Notes: a model not told the origin generated them from the letters alone. DNA of 64,000 nt from Tranzscheliella williamsii (GCA_023212725.1 JALBYF010000011.1:248001-312000), one strand, 5' to 3'; shown: positions 13,664 to 24,815, counted from the first letter of the stretch. A program made the numbers and translations.

Positions 13664-13890
13664 TCTGTCAAACTTGCCAGCAGCGATGTCGTTTCAGTCG
13701 TCGCTCGACGTGACCCTTGGCGGCCCAGCCCTTAATGCCCTTATTACTGCTTGCTTTGTGAGGCTTCCGGCGCTGGCCCTTTCTCCCGCCTTGTCCCTAA
13801 CCTACTCGCTATATCACCTCCCCATTGTCATACCTACCTTTGTGCCTCTTTGGCCAGCACCGCAACAAGGTCGATTGGTCTTTTACTGCG

Positions 13891-15822
13891 ATGGAAGAAT
13901 TTCACACCGACATGTCTGTCTCTCGCCCAGCCTCGTCGCCGCCATCGACGGGCCCAAAGACAAGGGCAGCAAGCCGCAAGCGAACGGACCGCCATGTATA
14001 TGCTTCCAGCAGCGCCTCTTCGAGTGAGGGCCAGGCGCCGGCTGACGAGCAGCCCGGCGAAGGGCTTGCCATCGTTTCCTCACGGATCAAGAGGTCCCCC
14101 TCTGTCATCGAGCCCCATTTCCTGCACTGGACACCGCCGAGCCCCGCCCCGACCGCGACGCCCTCGGACAAGGACGAGGAGGCATCGCCGGCCAAGAAGA
14201 GAAAGACGCAGAAGCGACCACCAAAGGGCGAGCGGCCCCTGCCACCTTCCAAGCAGCCGGGCATTTCACATGCCAAACGGAAGGAGCCGGGCCACATCAA
14301 GCGGCCACGCAACGCATTCATCTTCTTCCGCTCGCACACGGTCTCGCAGAACCTGATCCCGAAGGAAGTCGAGAAAGACCACCGCAACATCAGCCGCATC
14401 ATCTCGCACATGTGGAAGAGCCTGGACAGCAACGAACGCGCCAAGTGGGTCAAGATGGCCGAGGAAGAAAACGCCGCGCACAAGCTGCTCTACCCGGACT
14501 ACAAGTACAAGCCCACGACCAAGCGGGCCCATGTGGCCAAGAGGAAGGTCAAGACGCTCGACAACGGCGAGCAGGAGTGTCAGGAGATCGCCGACATCAT
14601 CCTCCGCGCACAGGGCAAGGAAGGCGTCGTCGTCCGGCCCGGACCGTCTGCCACGCCCAAAAAGAGGCCGCGCAGCAGCGGCAGAGACCCAGGCCCGCCT
14701 TCCAGTAGACGATCTTGCAACAACGCAAAGCAAACGCCGGACCAGCCGCTCGAAACGGTCTTTCTGAACCATACGGGGCCCGCAAGCAACACTTATGTCA
14801 CGGCAGACCCCTCAGCATGTGGATCGCCCAACCCGTTCTCGCTCACGATGCACGGCGAGCTGCCGACCGACGATGGCCTGGCCGTGGACGCCGGTGTGGC
14901 GCCGTTACAGCCGCGGCGCGCCTCTTCTGCGCCGCCGCTGCCTTCATCGCCGCCGCCGCCGTTTGTGCATCCGGATGACCTTGCGGCCTACGCTGCGATT
15001 GTGCCGGAAGATGCAGCGACGGCGCCTGGCCGGTTCGGCGGGTCAGGACAGGTGCGCTTCCGGGAGGTCAACATTGGCGTCGATCATGATGCGCTCTCGT
15101 CGCTGTTCAGCCAGCCGCTGAGCCGGCCACGACCGCCACCAATCCTAAACACGTGGCAGCAGAGCCTGTGCGATGATCAGGCGCTGCCGTCGCCGTGGAC
15201 GCCAGAGATGGCGGGTTCGCCGGGCAAGGCGCTGCGGCCGCGCACCGGGAACCCGTCGACGCCGGCGTCGTCTGCGTTCCACGGCTTCTTCCATCCGTGG
15301 GCGCTAGCGCAGGGCAACAGCTCGATGCTCGTCTCGCCCGTCACCGCCTCGTTCGGCGATCGGCGCCGAAGCTCGCTCGCGCGCTTCCAGCCACATCTTG
15401 CCACCGACTCGCTCGGCGCGCTCACGCCCAACGCAGGAACATCGCTCTTTGAGCAGGCTGCCCAGGCCGCCGCGTCGAGCCTCGGCGACTCGCTGCTCGG
15501 CACCGATACGGCAATCTTCGCTTTCGACCCAGCGCTCGAGCACGAAGGCACCGACACCGCACGCGGCCGCTTCAGCCCGCGCGCCTCCTTCTCCGGCAGC
15601 ACCCTCGCCGCCGCCGCTCGCGACTGGGCCTCCACCCGCCGCCGCCGCAGCCGCTGCGTCCGCCCCGCATACACCCCGCGCGCCTCGGCCGACTTTCCCC
15701 CCACAGACCTCCTCCCCTCCCCCCTCCACCCCGCCCTCGCCCCCCACGAACAACCTCGTGACCATCACCACCACCACCACCCTCCGCCCTCCCCCCTCCT
15801 CCCGTCCCAGCACTGCACCTGA
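13891..15822 (+). CDS. HMG-box transcription factor (Prf1/Rop1-type candidate)
   Basis: Predicted 643-residue DNA-binding regulator. The frame is open 22 codons further 5', but those lack an ATG; the start chosen is the first in-frame ATG (MEEFHTDMSV). The MATA-type HMG box spans about 137-207 (KRPRNAFIFFRS ... YPDYKYKP), as in Ste11-like fungal regulators. It is flanked by basic stretches (PAKKRKTQKRPPKG before, AHVAKRKVK after) that may act as nuclear signals. The rest is rich in Ser/Pro/Ala with more than a dozen S/T-P sites, possible MAP kinase targets. The tail has a six-His run and is Pro-rich. Smut relatives include Prf1, the pheromone response regulator, and Rop1; the response elements upstream favour a gene in that circuit. 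I cannot say which ortholog, and it is shorter than the ~860 residues I recall for U. maydis Prf1. Confidence 0.85.
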   Translation: MEEFHTDMSVSRPASSPPSTGPKTRAASRKRTDRHVYASSSASSSEGQAPADEQPGEGLAIVSSRIKRSPSVIEPHFLHWTPPSPAPTATPSDKDEEASPAKKRKTQKRPPKGERPLPPSKQPGISHAKRKEPGHIKRPRNAFIFFRSHTVSQNLIPKEVEKDHRNISRIISHMWKSLDSNERAKWVKMAEEENAAHKLLYPDYKYKPTTKRAHVAKRKVKTLDNGEQECQEIADIILRAQGKEGVVVRPGPSATPKKRPRSSGRDPGPPSSRRSCNNAKQTPDQPLETVFLNHTGPASNTYVTADPSACGSPNPFSLTMHGELPTDDGLAVDAGVAPLQPRRASSAPPLPSSPPPPFVHPDDLAAYAAIVPEDAATAPGRFGGSGQVRFREVNIGVDHDALSSLFSQPLSRPRPPPILNTWQQSLCDDQALPSPWTPEMAGSPGKALRPRTGNPSTPASSAFHGFFHPWALAQGNSSMLVSPVTASFGDRRRSSLARFQPHLATDSLGALTPNAGTSLFEQAAQAAASSLGDSLLGTDTAIFAFDPALEHEGTDTARGRFSPRASFSGSTLAAAARDWASTRRRRSRCVRPAYTPRASADFPPTDLLPSPLHPALAPHEQPRDHHHHHHPPPSPLLPSQHCT

Positions 15823-16385
15823 CACCAACTTCCCTCCTTGGCCCCCTGGAGCTCTGTATTCTGTTGCCGTAGAGTCCTCGCAGTGCTTCTGCTTTTGTGT
15901 CTTTTTTCCTCGTTCCGCCAATGTAGTCCTGTCACCGCTTGCCGTTGCTGACTCGCAGCAGACGCTTTTGCCTGATATAGCCGCAACAAGCCAGCTATCA
16001 GTTACTGCGTGAGACTTCACCCTGCTCGCTCCCAGCGTCGGCGGGGGCCGTATCTGACAGGACCCTTGAAATATCTGCGCGAGTCGGACGAGAGCACAAA
16101 ACCCTAACATTGTAAATCCCCTCAGATCGGGAGGAGAGTGGAAATCACGTGCCGGGAGCGATAAAACTGCAAATGTCTCGTGACCGGAGGCGCAGGGCGT
16201 GGGCGACGGAGGTTCGGGTGCGAGCTTGGGGCGGATAGAGAAATTCAAGGTTGGCTGCCAAGGGGGGCGTCCAGGCTGAGCGGGCCGCCAGTCGACGTAG
16301 CCAGCGAGGCGCATCCCACCGTCTGTCCCTTCACGATCCTTCCTGTTACCGTCATCCATCAAGATCCCATAGCCCATTCTTCAAG
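15823..16385. other. Intergenic, HMG-box gene to RPS4
   Basis: Holds the HMG-box 3' UTR and the RPS4 promoter and leader. A telomere-type box AAAACCCTAAC lies at 16098-16108, about 280 bp before the first RPS4 coding base. A 357-codon minus-strand frame here is a shadow of the GC-rich HMG gene. Confidence 0.6.
16098..16108. promoter_or_regulatory. Telomere-type box upstream of RPS4
   Basis: AAAACCCTAAC, matching the AACCCT-type boxes that fungal TTAGGG-binding factors (Tay1/Teb1 class) recognise. Its mirror TAGGGTTAGGG occurs in RPS4 intron 2 at 16831-16841. Function here is inferred from sequence only. Confidence 0.35.
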
Positions 16386-17827
16386 AGTAAGTGTCGACTC
16401 CTCCGCTGCCAGCGCCGACGCCCGCTGCGGATACGGACGCTGGCGGACGCTGGCGGACGCGGCATCTTGTGACTACCACGGCCAGTTGCTTACCGCTTGC
16501 CCCTTGCGCACCGCTCCCGCCCCCGCACAGTGGTTCGAGGCCCAAAGCACCACCTGAAGCGTCTCAATGCTCCCTCCTCGTGGATGCTGGACAAGCTGTC
16601 CGGCACCTACGCCCCGCGCCCCTCGAACGGCCCCCACAAGCTCCGTGAGGCCCTCCCCCTGGTCGTAAGTTTTCAGCCGCTGCCGACGTCTCGACCCACG
16701 CTCCCACTCTGCCGGCTCATACGGCGGCCCTCCAGCACCGCCACCGCCACCAGCATCAGCACCAGCACGAGCGGCACAGATCCGACCGACTGGAGACAGC
16801 GACTTGAAGAAAAGGAAAAGATGGGTTACTAGGGTTAGGGTACGGGCTGAGGAAAGCAACAATAGTTTGTTGCACCTGGGTCGTAGGATACGGCACTGTG
16901 GGCAATCCTGGGCCCTTGCAACTCGGCTAAGCGGTACTTGCCTACTGCAATTGGCGGCGTTGATTAGGGCTGGCGGCATGGGAATGGTGCCAACGGAAAG
17001 AAGCGACAAGGCAGTGGAGCATAGGGTTGTACTGATCTACGGCAAGATGGCAGGGAGAATACTGGCAGCAGGAGTGGCAGCCGTTTGCGGAGCGTCGAAG
17101 TGGGCATTTGCAGCAACGACCCTGAAATCGACTCGTCTGACACTCTGCTCCTTTTGTTTGTCTGCAGATCCTTCTCCGAAACCGATTGAAGTACGCGCTC
17201 AACGGCCGAGAGGTCAACGCCATCACCGCCCAGCGCCTGATCAAGGTCGACGGCAAGGTGCGAACCGACCCCACCTACCCCACTGGATTCCAGGATGTTG
17301 TCTCGATTGAAAAGTCGGGCGAGCACTTCCGAATCCTCTACGATGTCAAGGGACGATTCATTGTCCACCGCATCACCGCCGAGGAGGCCACCTACAAGCT
17401 GCTCAAGGTGAAGAAGGTGCAGCTCGGTGCCCGCGGTGTTCCCCACATTGTCACCCACGACGGACGCACGATCCGATACCCCGACCCGGCCATCAAGGTC
17501 AACGACACGGTTCGATTCGACATTGACAACCAGAAGCTGCTCGACTTTATCCACTTTGACACTGGCGCCTCGGTCATGGTCACTGGTGGTCGTAACCAGG
17601 GCCGAGCCGGTGTGATTACCGGCCGTGAGCGTCACCTTGGCGGCTTTGACATTGTCCACATCCGCGATGTGCTCGGCCGCGACTTCTCCACCCGTCTCTC
17701 CAACGTCTTTGTCATTGGCCAGGACGGCAAGCCGGTCATCTCGATGCCCCGTGGCGGCGGTGTCAAGCTCACCATCACCGAGGAGCGCGACCAGCGACGA
17801 CGACAGAAGGAGGCCCGTGGACAGTAA
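16386..17827 (+). CDS. RPS4: 40S ribosomal protein eS4
   Basis: Ribosomal protein eS4, 264 residues, a small-subunit structural protein. Three exons: 16386 (one base), 16531-16664 and 17168-17827. The conserved N-terminus [15 protein letters not shown] begins with the last two bases of its ATG at 16531-16532. The preceding intron (16387-16530, GTAAGT...CACAG) is flanked by an A, so the start codon is split A|TG. Intron 2 (16665-17167, 503 nt) is phase 0 and joins ALPLV to [13 protein letters not shown], as the family requires. The S4 RNA-binding, central and KOW-like parts are all present to the end RRQKEARGQ. It is tail to tail with cytochrome c. The split start rests on exact family alignment; a transcript would settle it. 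Confidence 0.95.
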
Positions 17828-18393
17828 GCGTCTCGCCTCCCTCTCCCCCCTGCAAAAGGCCCCTGCCGGGCCCCTCCCCGCCCCTGCCTCGCCGACCTGT
17901 ATTCTTTCTCCATGCAAAAAAACCACCCGTAGTCCGCGACCCTACGACCCGTGAGACTAGGCCGCGCGACCCTACGCCCCGCGACCCTACGCCCCCTTCT
18001 ACTGCATACACCTCCCAAGAAATGCATCATTTCGACCCTGAGCGCCGTTTGCACTGTCGTCTGCACTGTCTGAGCGTCGTTTGCCGTGAGCGTCGTTTGC
18101 ACTGTTAGTCTGCGATGCTGGTCGCTGCGTTGCTCATCACGCGACACATTACGGAGACAGCAGCGCCGAGCGCCTAGCTGTGCGGTGTCCTTGCCGGTTG
18201 CGCTCTCGACGTGCGATGGCGGGAGCTGCAGCAGCTTTGCTTGCTAGAGTACAGTCACTAGGCTCACTAGGCTCACTAGGCTCAGTGCGTGGGTGCGGGG
18301 GCTCACAAGTCTCAGGCTCGCAGACAAGGGAGCGTAGAGCGGTGGGGGGGCTGTGGACCGGGGTGGCAGTGCTAGCTATGGTACAGGGGCTTG
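17828..18393. repeat. Repeat-rich gap between RPS4 and cytochrome c
   Basis: A tail-to-tail gap with three sets of short direct repeats: CGCGACCCTACG three times (17935-17991), TGAGCG(T/C)CGTTTGC three times (18039-18100) and TCACTAGGC three times in tandem (18255-18281). Copies are near-identical, so they are recent. No gene seen. Confidence 0.75.
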
Positions 18394-18810
18394 CTACTTG
18401 GTCTCTTCGCGGAGATGGGTGATGAGGTCGTTGCGGTCCTTGTCCTTCTTGAGGCCGGCGAAGGCCATCTTGGTGCCGGGGATGTACTTCTTGGGGTTCT
18501 CGAGGTACTCGAACAGCGTCTCCTCGTTCCAGGTGACGCCCTTGTTGATGTTGGCCTGCGTGTACGAGAAGCCCTCGACCGAGCCCGTCTTGCGGCCGAA
18601 CAGACCGTGCAGGTTGGGACCGACTGTGCGCGACAACCAGAGGCAAGGGGTTAGCACGCATTATATCGGGAAGGGGGGTGCACCGCGCCGGCGTGGCGAT
18701 GGCGGCTACGTACCCTTGTTAGGCTCGCCCGCACCGAGCGTGTGGCACTGCGCACAGCGCGTCTTGAACAGACCAGCGCCCTTCTTGGCGTCTCCTTCCT
18801 TGAATCCCAT
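18394..18810 (-). CDS. CYC1: Cytochrome c
   Basis: Mitochondrial intermembrane-space electron carrier, 108 residues. On the minus strand exon 1 is 18810-18714, the intron 18713-18624 (90 nt, GTACGT...CACAG) and exon 2 18623-18394. The haem-binding CAQCH lies at residues 20-24, and the join gives the family sequence [17 protein letters not shown]. The axial methionine is in the conserved [10 protein letters not shown] segment. The C-terminus is [11 protein letters not shown]. Length and every key residue fit a functional protein. It faces RPS4 tail to tail. Confidence 0.98.
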
Positions 18811-19580
18811 GGTGTCAATCTCGTATAGGGGGCAGTGGATGGTGGCAGAGCAGAAGCAGCCCACCTGCCCGCATCCGCCCTATAAGCCCAACCATCACAA
18901 GCCCAACCCACCCCTCGCCGCCCCCGCTCGCCAGCCAATCCAGTTCGTCCAATTGCGCACTGCCGCTTACTACGCCTGATCGAATTTTTCCCATTTTCTT
19001 TCCTGCCTCTCACCCGCCCGATTTCATTTCCTCTTAATCAGCATCCCATTACACAAGCTGGCTGGCCCAGGATCTTCCGAAATCGATAGCAGACCAAAAT
19101 GCGCGTCATTCGCTCACGCATCAGGCTGGCAAAACCAGACCCGGGCAGATTCCGAAATGATCCGTCCTCCGTCACGTGCCCGGCCTCATCATCGGGCAGC
19201 GAGCTCAGATCGGCCCGATGGAGATTCTGCATCAACGCTCGCAGGCGATGCGATGGCCGCGCTGCACAGTCTGGTAAATTGTGTGGGAGACTAGACCACT
19301 GGAGACGGCGAGAGCAGAGTCAAAAGCCGGTAACATTGCGGGCTACGAGCAACATACCCTGACGGTCGCCAAGCAGTGTGCGAGACGCGTGACTAAGGCT
19401 ACAACGGGTCGGGGGCGGAGGGCGGGTGCATCTGCGAGCATCATGACACGCAGAAAAGGAAGAAGTCGAAAGGGAGGACCAACGGCGCTGGCTGGGCTGG
19501 CAGATTAGTGGTATGGCGGAACGGAACGGAATAAATGGCAGACTTTGGTATCTTGATGGGATGCGAGAGACGGCGACGAC
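18811..19580. other. Intergenic, 0.8 kb, no gene seen
   Basis: Upstream of cytochrome c and downstream of the MARVEL-like gene. No open frame with recognisable content. Probably the cytochrome c promoter and leader (18811 to about 19300) and a 3' UTR. Confidence 0.55.
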
Positions 19581-20183
19581 CTAAGCCAGCGACTCCTTGA
19601 CCGAGCGGCCGCCGCGGAAGGCGCCCGCGCCGACAAAGGCGACCATGGCAAGCCCGAGGGTAAGGTGGATCCAGCCGATCCAGGCAAAGGCCATGAGCGC
19701 CTTGGTGGAACTGCAGTAGGTAAAGCCATGGCAGGAAAACGAGCCGCCAGTTCGGTCGGTCAATGCAGCCGCGCCAGCAAGCCAGAAGATCCAGGTGAGG
19801 AACAGCGTGATAGCGTGACCGGCGATCGAGGTGACCACACCCCCAATGTTGAGGAGGAAGAGAGTACCCTGTAGAGAAAGCGCAAAGGCATCCGCAACCG
19901 CAAATATGCACACATGTCAGTAACTACGACAGACTGAAACAGAGCCGAGACGGCGCTCGTGTCATTGCAAACTCACGTAGATAGCGCCGACAAGGAAACC
20001 CCACCAGCCGGCGAAGACAAGGAAACGGGTAGCGTTGTTGACACCCGTGCTGTAAGCATTGTGGTGCGAGTTGTAGTCGGACACCAGCACAGACGCGATG
20101 ACGGCCACGATAAAGGCCACAAAGGTGAAGAGGAAGAAGAAGACGGGATGTCCTCGGCGGAGGGCGGCGGAGGTGTCGACCAT
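19581..20183 (-). CDS. MARVEL-like four-helix membrane protein
   Basis: Predicted 164-residue integral membrane protein. Exon 1 is 20183-19977 (69 codons), the intron 19976-19869 (GTGAGT...ACAG) and exon 2 19868-19581. Four hydrophobic segments lie at about 13-35, 53-76, 84-104 and 127-150, with short basic termini (LRRGHP at the front, FRGGRSVKESLA at the end). This is the layout of fungal MARVEL-domain proteins, which sit in plasma membrane domains or vesicles. Four-helix folds of this type diverge fast, so the family call is fairly good but the function is unknown. Confidence 0.8.
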
Positions 20184-21195
20184 CTTTGCGCGAGCTAGGC
20201 TGCTGAAAGTGTTGAGCGGTAACTGCGCTTGGCTGTGTACGCTTGGCGGTGCTTATAGGTGTCGACGGGCGAGGGACGAAGGCTGGGAACGCTAGGGGTG
20301 GAGATGGAGAGGGGTAGGCGAAGCGGCGGCGGATGGATGGAAGGCGGCCGATGGTATATATTGCAAAGTGCGGCCGGAGAGTGACGCGATGCCGGCAGAC
20401 TCAGCTCACTTTGGCCGCCAGATCTGGGCTGCCGACGATGCCATAAGATGGATCTTGCAAAAAATCCATTTTTGAGAGTGTGAGTGCACCCTTGGTTTCG
20501 TCATCGGAGCTGTGGCCCCGCGCGACACGCTGCTCAGCCCCGGCCCGCATCTTGGCCCGTGTTCTTCACTTACTCCCTTCCCTTACCCTGCACGTACAAG
20601 GGGGTAAATGAAGTCGCGCGCTGGACCATAGCCTCTTGCCTCTACGCATCGAAACCTCTAACCGGATCGCAAAGACATCAGCTCATCCCAATTCTTTGCG
20701 ATGCGGTCGTGACTCGAACGCGTAGGTAATAATCCTAATGCTTACCACGAATGCACCGCAGATCCGGTCACAGCCACAGTCACAGTCAGTGCCAATGCAA
20801 AGTCGGATTCGAATTCCTCAAGTGAGACGGCAGAAGGAGCGAAGAAGCGGCCGGAAATCGTCATCGTGCTTGACGAGCCGCTTGATTCGGCGGCTCGTTT
20901 TCGTACAGCCCTTGCCTTGCCTCTTCTTGCCTTAGCGCAAGACGGGGCGAAGTAAGCTAGCTCTTGATGGGCCTGAGTTGCACCGCCATGTAGGCGGCCA
21001 AGCCTGTGCCTCACCCTGCCAAGACCGGGTCTCCCTCTCGGCCCAGCCATGACGCGCTTTGCACCTGTGCTCCACTCGGCCGTGATCTAATACCGAAATC
21101 AAACACTGCGCCGCCATTGGCACTTACATAGACTGTCGCTTGCCCGACCGCCACGTTGCGAGTCTATGAGGAAAAGGACGACTGTGGATGAAACA
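20184..21195. other. Intergenic, 1.0 kb, no gene seen
   Basis: Upstream of the MARVEL-like gene and downstream of the symporter. A segment at about 20704-20765 (minus strand) has a B-box-like GTTCGAGTC and a small hairpin but does not fold as a tRNA. Nothing else recognised. Confidence 0.5.
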
Positions 21196-22979
21196 CTACC
21201 AACGGTATCGGAAGCCGGACCACTGGTCGCCCTTGAGTATTTTGGCCTCGGTCTCGGAGGCGTATGTGCCGCCGCCGCCGATGTGGAATTTGAGCAGCAG
21301 GCCCTGGACGAAGCCGGCCTGCTGGACGGCCTGGGCGCGAATGCGTGCTGCCTCGGCCTGCAGATCGGCGCCCGAGGCCACGAGTGCCTGGTCGCGATCC
21401 AGCAGCACCTCGTCACGCGCGCCCTCCTCGCGCTTGCGGTTCTCGTACCGCAGCCCAAAGTAAAACACCGCGGTGCTAAGAATGCCAATCACAATGTACG
21501 CCAGCACCACCGAATGCCCCAGAAAGTACCGCGGCGACGTGCGCGTCGGGTAGATGTTCGAGCTTACCGCGCCGTTGATGTTGCCGAACGAGATCACTAC
21601 CGCCGTCACCACCGAGCGCACGTACGCGCCCTCGCTGTTGTTCGCCACCAGCGCAATCGTCGATGGGATCATAGGGTAGATGCCTGTTGCCGTGCGAAAG
21701 GATAGCAAAGTCAATCTAACATCCGGTCTCTCTTTGTGGCCGAGCTCCGGTCGAGCCTATACTTACCTGTGGCGGCGAGATAGATGGCAAAGTAGGACAA
21801 ACCTGGAAGCTTTTTGGGGTCGTTGGCGAGGAGGATAATGTAGCCGGCGACGCCGAGGAGCGAAAAGCCCATGTTGTAGAGCGTGCGCTTGGACGTCCGG
21901 TCGGCGCAGAAGCCGACGAGGACAGTCATCAGGCAGGCAACCACGTAGATGGGGACCGAGATCAGGTTGGCGATGTTCGACGTCCATGCTGGGTTGAGCG
22001 ACTTGACAATCGTCGGCGTGAACAGGGAAAATGCATAGAGCGGGGCGTCGCAGCCGATGTACGCGCCCATGCCCGCCCAGGTCTTCCAGTCCAGCATCGC
22101 CTTCCACACGTTCGCCCACTGGAACGACTCGCCCGCCGCAGAGAACTGCTGGTCCTGCTGCAGCCGCCAGATCACCGCCCGCCGCTCCGCATCCGTCAGG
22201 AACCGCGCCGTGTCCGGAAAGTCGCAGCAAAGCCAGAAACTCGCGATCCCGCAGACAAACGTGATCAGGCCGATGATGATGAAGATCCACCGCCATCCCT
22301 CGTAGCCTCCAACACCATCCATCTTGTTCAGGCCAAACGATAATAGGCCGCCGAATGCGCCTGAAACCGTTGCAGCGCTGAAGAAGACGGCCGCCCGAAG
22401 GCCGAACTCGTTGCGCTTGTACCAGCCGCTAAGCAAGAAATTGCAGCCGGGAAAAAGACCGGCCTCGGTCACACCGAGGAAGAATCGTGCCACCAGGAGC
22501 TGACCGTAGTTTGTCACGACCCCTTGAGACAGCATACAAACGCCTACAAGGGCCAATGTGACGGGGAACCAGATAGACGGCCGAAGGCGTTTGAGGAGGA
22601 TGTTGGAAGGAACCTCGAAAAGAGCGTAGGGGAAGAAGAAAACGGTGAGGGCGACGTTGTACTGCTCGCTGGTGATGTTGAGGTCGCGCTCGAGGCCGTA
22701 GAGGCGCGCGTTGCCGATGGCGGAGCGGTCGAGGAAGGAGAGCAGATACAGCACGCACAGCCATGGGATCAGGCGCAGGTCGATCTTGCGCATCAGCCTC
22801 TTTTCGTCGACGTCGGCGGGAAAGCCCTCGGCGGGTAAGCCCTCGGCCTGCAGCTCGTGCGCGGCGTCGTAGTCGGTCGCCGTCGCCGTAAGCGTGTCTC
22901 CTGCGTGCTTCTCCAGCTTGGCGTCGACCGATGGCAAACGTTGCACATCGGCGCCGCGCGGCTCCATGCTCGGCGACAT
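21196..22979 (-). CDS. MFS transporter, anion:cation symporter (Dal5-like) family
   Basis: Predicted 566-residue plasma membrane permease. Exon 1 is 22979-21767, the intron 21766-21684 (83 nt, GTAAGT...ACAG) and exon 2 21683-21196. The frame opens two codons earlier with GTG; the first ATG is used. After a ~75-residue acidic cytoplasmic N-terminus come 12 predicted helices. Signature segments include LRLIPWLCVLYLLSFLDRSA (helix 1), the FFLGVTEAGLFPG motif (helix 4-5 region) and GWRWIFIIIGLITF. These are hallmarks of the ACS family, which takes up allantoate, vitamins, nicotinate and other organic anions with protons. The C-terminal tail carries a charged coiled-coil-like stretch. The substrate cannot be told from sequence. 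Confidence 0.9.
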
Positions 22980-24815
22980 GGTCACGTCCAGCTAACAGGC
23001 ACGCTCCGGCGGCGAGAGAGCAGAAGAGAGGTCGGCAGGCGTGCTGCGGTGTCGAGAGAGCAGAAGAGAGGTTGGCAATGAGGCAAGGGCGTCAGAGACG
23101 TTGCGAGCCAGCCCAAGGCTATATAGCCAGGGCCGGGTGGTTATCGGTGCTTCGGTGCTACGAGGGGTCCGGGACATGATCTCACTTTGTTACTGCTCAT
23201 GTGCCGTGCCGTGCGCGTCGCATCACAGTGGGGTGGGACAGCTGTGGCTTGCAGTGCAAAGCGACGCACGCCACTCCAGCAACGCGGGGAAATCCCCACC
23301 CATTCTCATTTTAGCAATTTCGACTCTGTCGTTTGACCAACTCAACTGAACCCTCCTTCGTCCCCACAAAGGAAGTCGGCGACCAAATTGACGTTGTTTG
23401 TGGCCCAGGCCAGTTCCGTTGGAGCAAGAGCCAGGGTGGCATTTTCGCTTCTTGATGCAATTCAGAGCAGTGCAGTAATTGCCATCCGTGCTGATTGTAC
23501 TGTACGAGCCAACCGGACACCCTCGGTCAGGATAGTGACCGAGCGGTAGAGCGGATTGCTAGCACAAGTGGCCGCTAGCCGGTCTCACCTTGGAGAAAAC
23601 AAGCTGGCTCAACACTGAAGGGTTGACGGGTTGAGGAGCGATCCTGGTGTAGAGGGGTAATTACGCAGCCGTACAGCCGAGGGCGGATGGGCTCGGCTGT
23701 CCCTGAACACCGACCGCCGCTGGTGGGCAACCGGCAACGTTCCCGCGCTCGTAGCAGCCCCACGATGGCACGCTCTTCGACTGCTTCGCTACAAATGCCG
23801 GTGCAGTAGTGCGTGGTCAACACCCATTCGCATGGTTTGGTGGGCTACCACCAGGTCACCGCTTTCCGCTCAGGCACCGTCGAGTGCTCATGGGTCAGGG
23901 CCCAACCTGCGCCTGCATACACTCACGCTTAGATTCCACTAACTTATCTGGTTTAGGTGTACTGGACAGTCGCTTGATTGCCAAGTACCGTGCAGCGCAC
24001 GCAGATGTAATGCCACCGAACCCGACATCTCGCATCCATCCACACGCCAAGGCGTCCCACTCATCCTTGTAAGGCGAATGGGCTGGGGCCGGTCCGGTCC
24101 ACCTGCCAAACCAAGCGCCAAGCCTAACGGATGTTAGACTTATGAAACAGACGACACGGCCGAAACGCGAAAATGCAGAAGGAAGGGCGTTGATATACTC
24201 ACGGCATGTTTTTGTGGAATCACGCAAATTCCCGATCCAGCTCGGTGAGATCTCATCTGGAACAAGAAAGATGATCTCCTACATGGCTTTGAACGGCAAC
24301 TCATCGACCAATCGGGACGTCACTTGGTTACCGCGGAGGGTCATACGAGAGAGTCTTTGACTCTTGAAAGCATCATGCTCCTTGTTCACGTACTCTGTCG
24401 ACATCGCATGTTCACGCCTAGTCATCACAAGTTTGATGTTACATTCGAGTAACAGCCCGTGAATGGGGTTGTGCGCGATCGCTATCGGGTAAATGCGTGA
24501 TTCCATAAAAATATGCCGTGATTATATCAACCCCCCAGAAGGAAACTCACGATGGCGCGCCTGTTAGATTGATGACTTACTTGGTCGCACCCGATGGTAA
24601 GCTCGGCCGAGGTCACGCGCCGAAGCGTTGGGCGAGAGGATAAGTGCACGAAGCTGGGTAAGCCGCAAGCTAGCCATCGATGGGCGGATCTCTGTGATCG
24701 ACCCTCCGAGCTGGAAAGTCGGATACGGTCAAGCCCCAGCTGAGCAAGGACATTGTGCATATCGTCGTGGTCGCTACCTAACTTGAACCCCATCACACAT
24801 CACATATAGCCCAAA
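22980..24815. other. Divergent intergenic region, 1.8 kb
   Basis: Between the head of the symporter gene and the head of RPS21. It holds both promoters. Near 22996-23075 a segment containing AGAGAGCAGAAGAGAGGT(C/T)GGCA occurs twice about 54 bp apart. No coding feature supported. Confidence 0.55.

Larger units (their letters stand above)
11150..13890. other. Long upstream region of the HMG-box gene (2.7 kb)
   Basis: No convincing gene. It holds a hexamer array (11435-11470), a 12-bp repeat cluster (11691-11745), two exact and two near-exact ACAAAGGGA elements (13072-13663), and an open frame from an ATG at 13572 that overlaps the HMG start out of frame. Most of this probably serves as the promoter and long leader of the HMG-box gene. 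Confidence 0.6.

Noticed and set aside
13825..13890. 22 extra N-terminal codons on the HMG-box protein
   Set aside because: The extension begins at TTG; the first ATG in frame is at 13891.
15304..16377. 357-codon minus-strand frame
   Set aside because: Antisense shadow of the GC-rich 3' part of the HMG-box gene; Gly/Ala/Glu-rich with no family.
20704..20765. tRNA-like segment on the minus strand with GTTCGAGTC and a TAGG/CCTA hairpin
   Set aside because: The acceptor arms pair over six of seven bases, but the D arm cannot form, the T stem has mismatches and the spacing is about 11 nt short. A tRNA search program could confirm.
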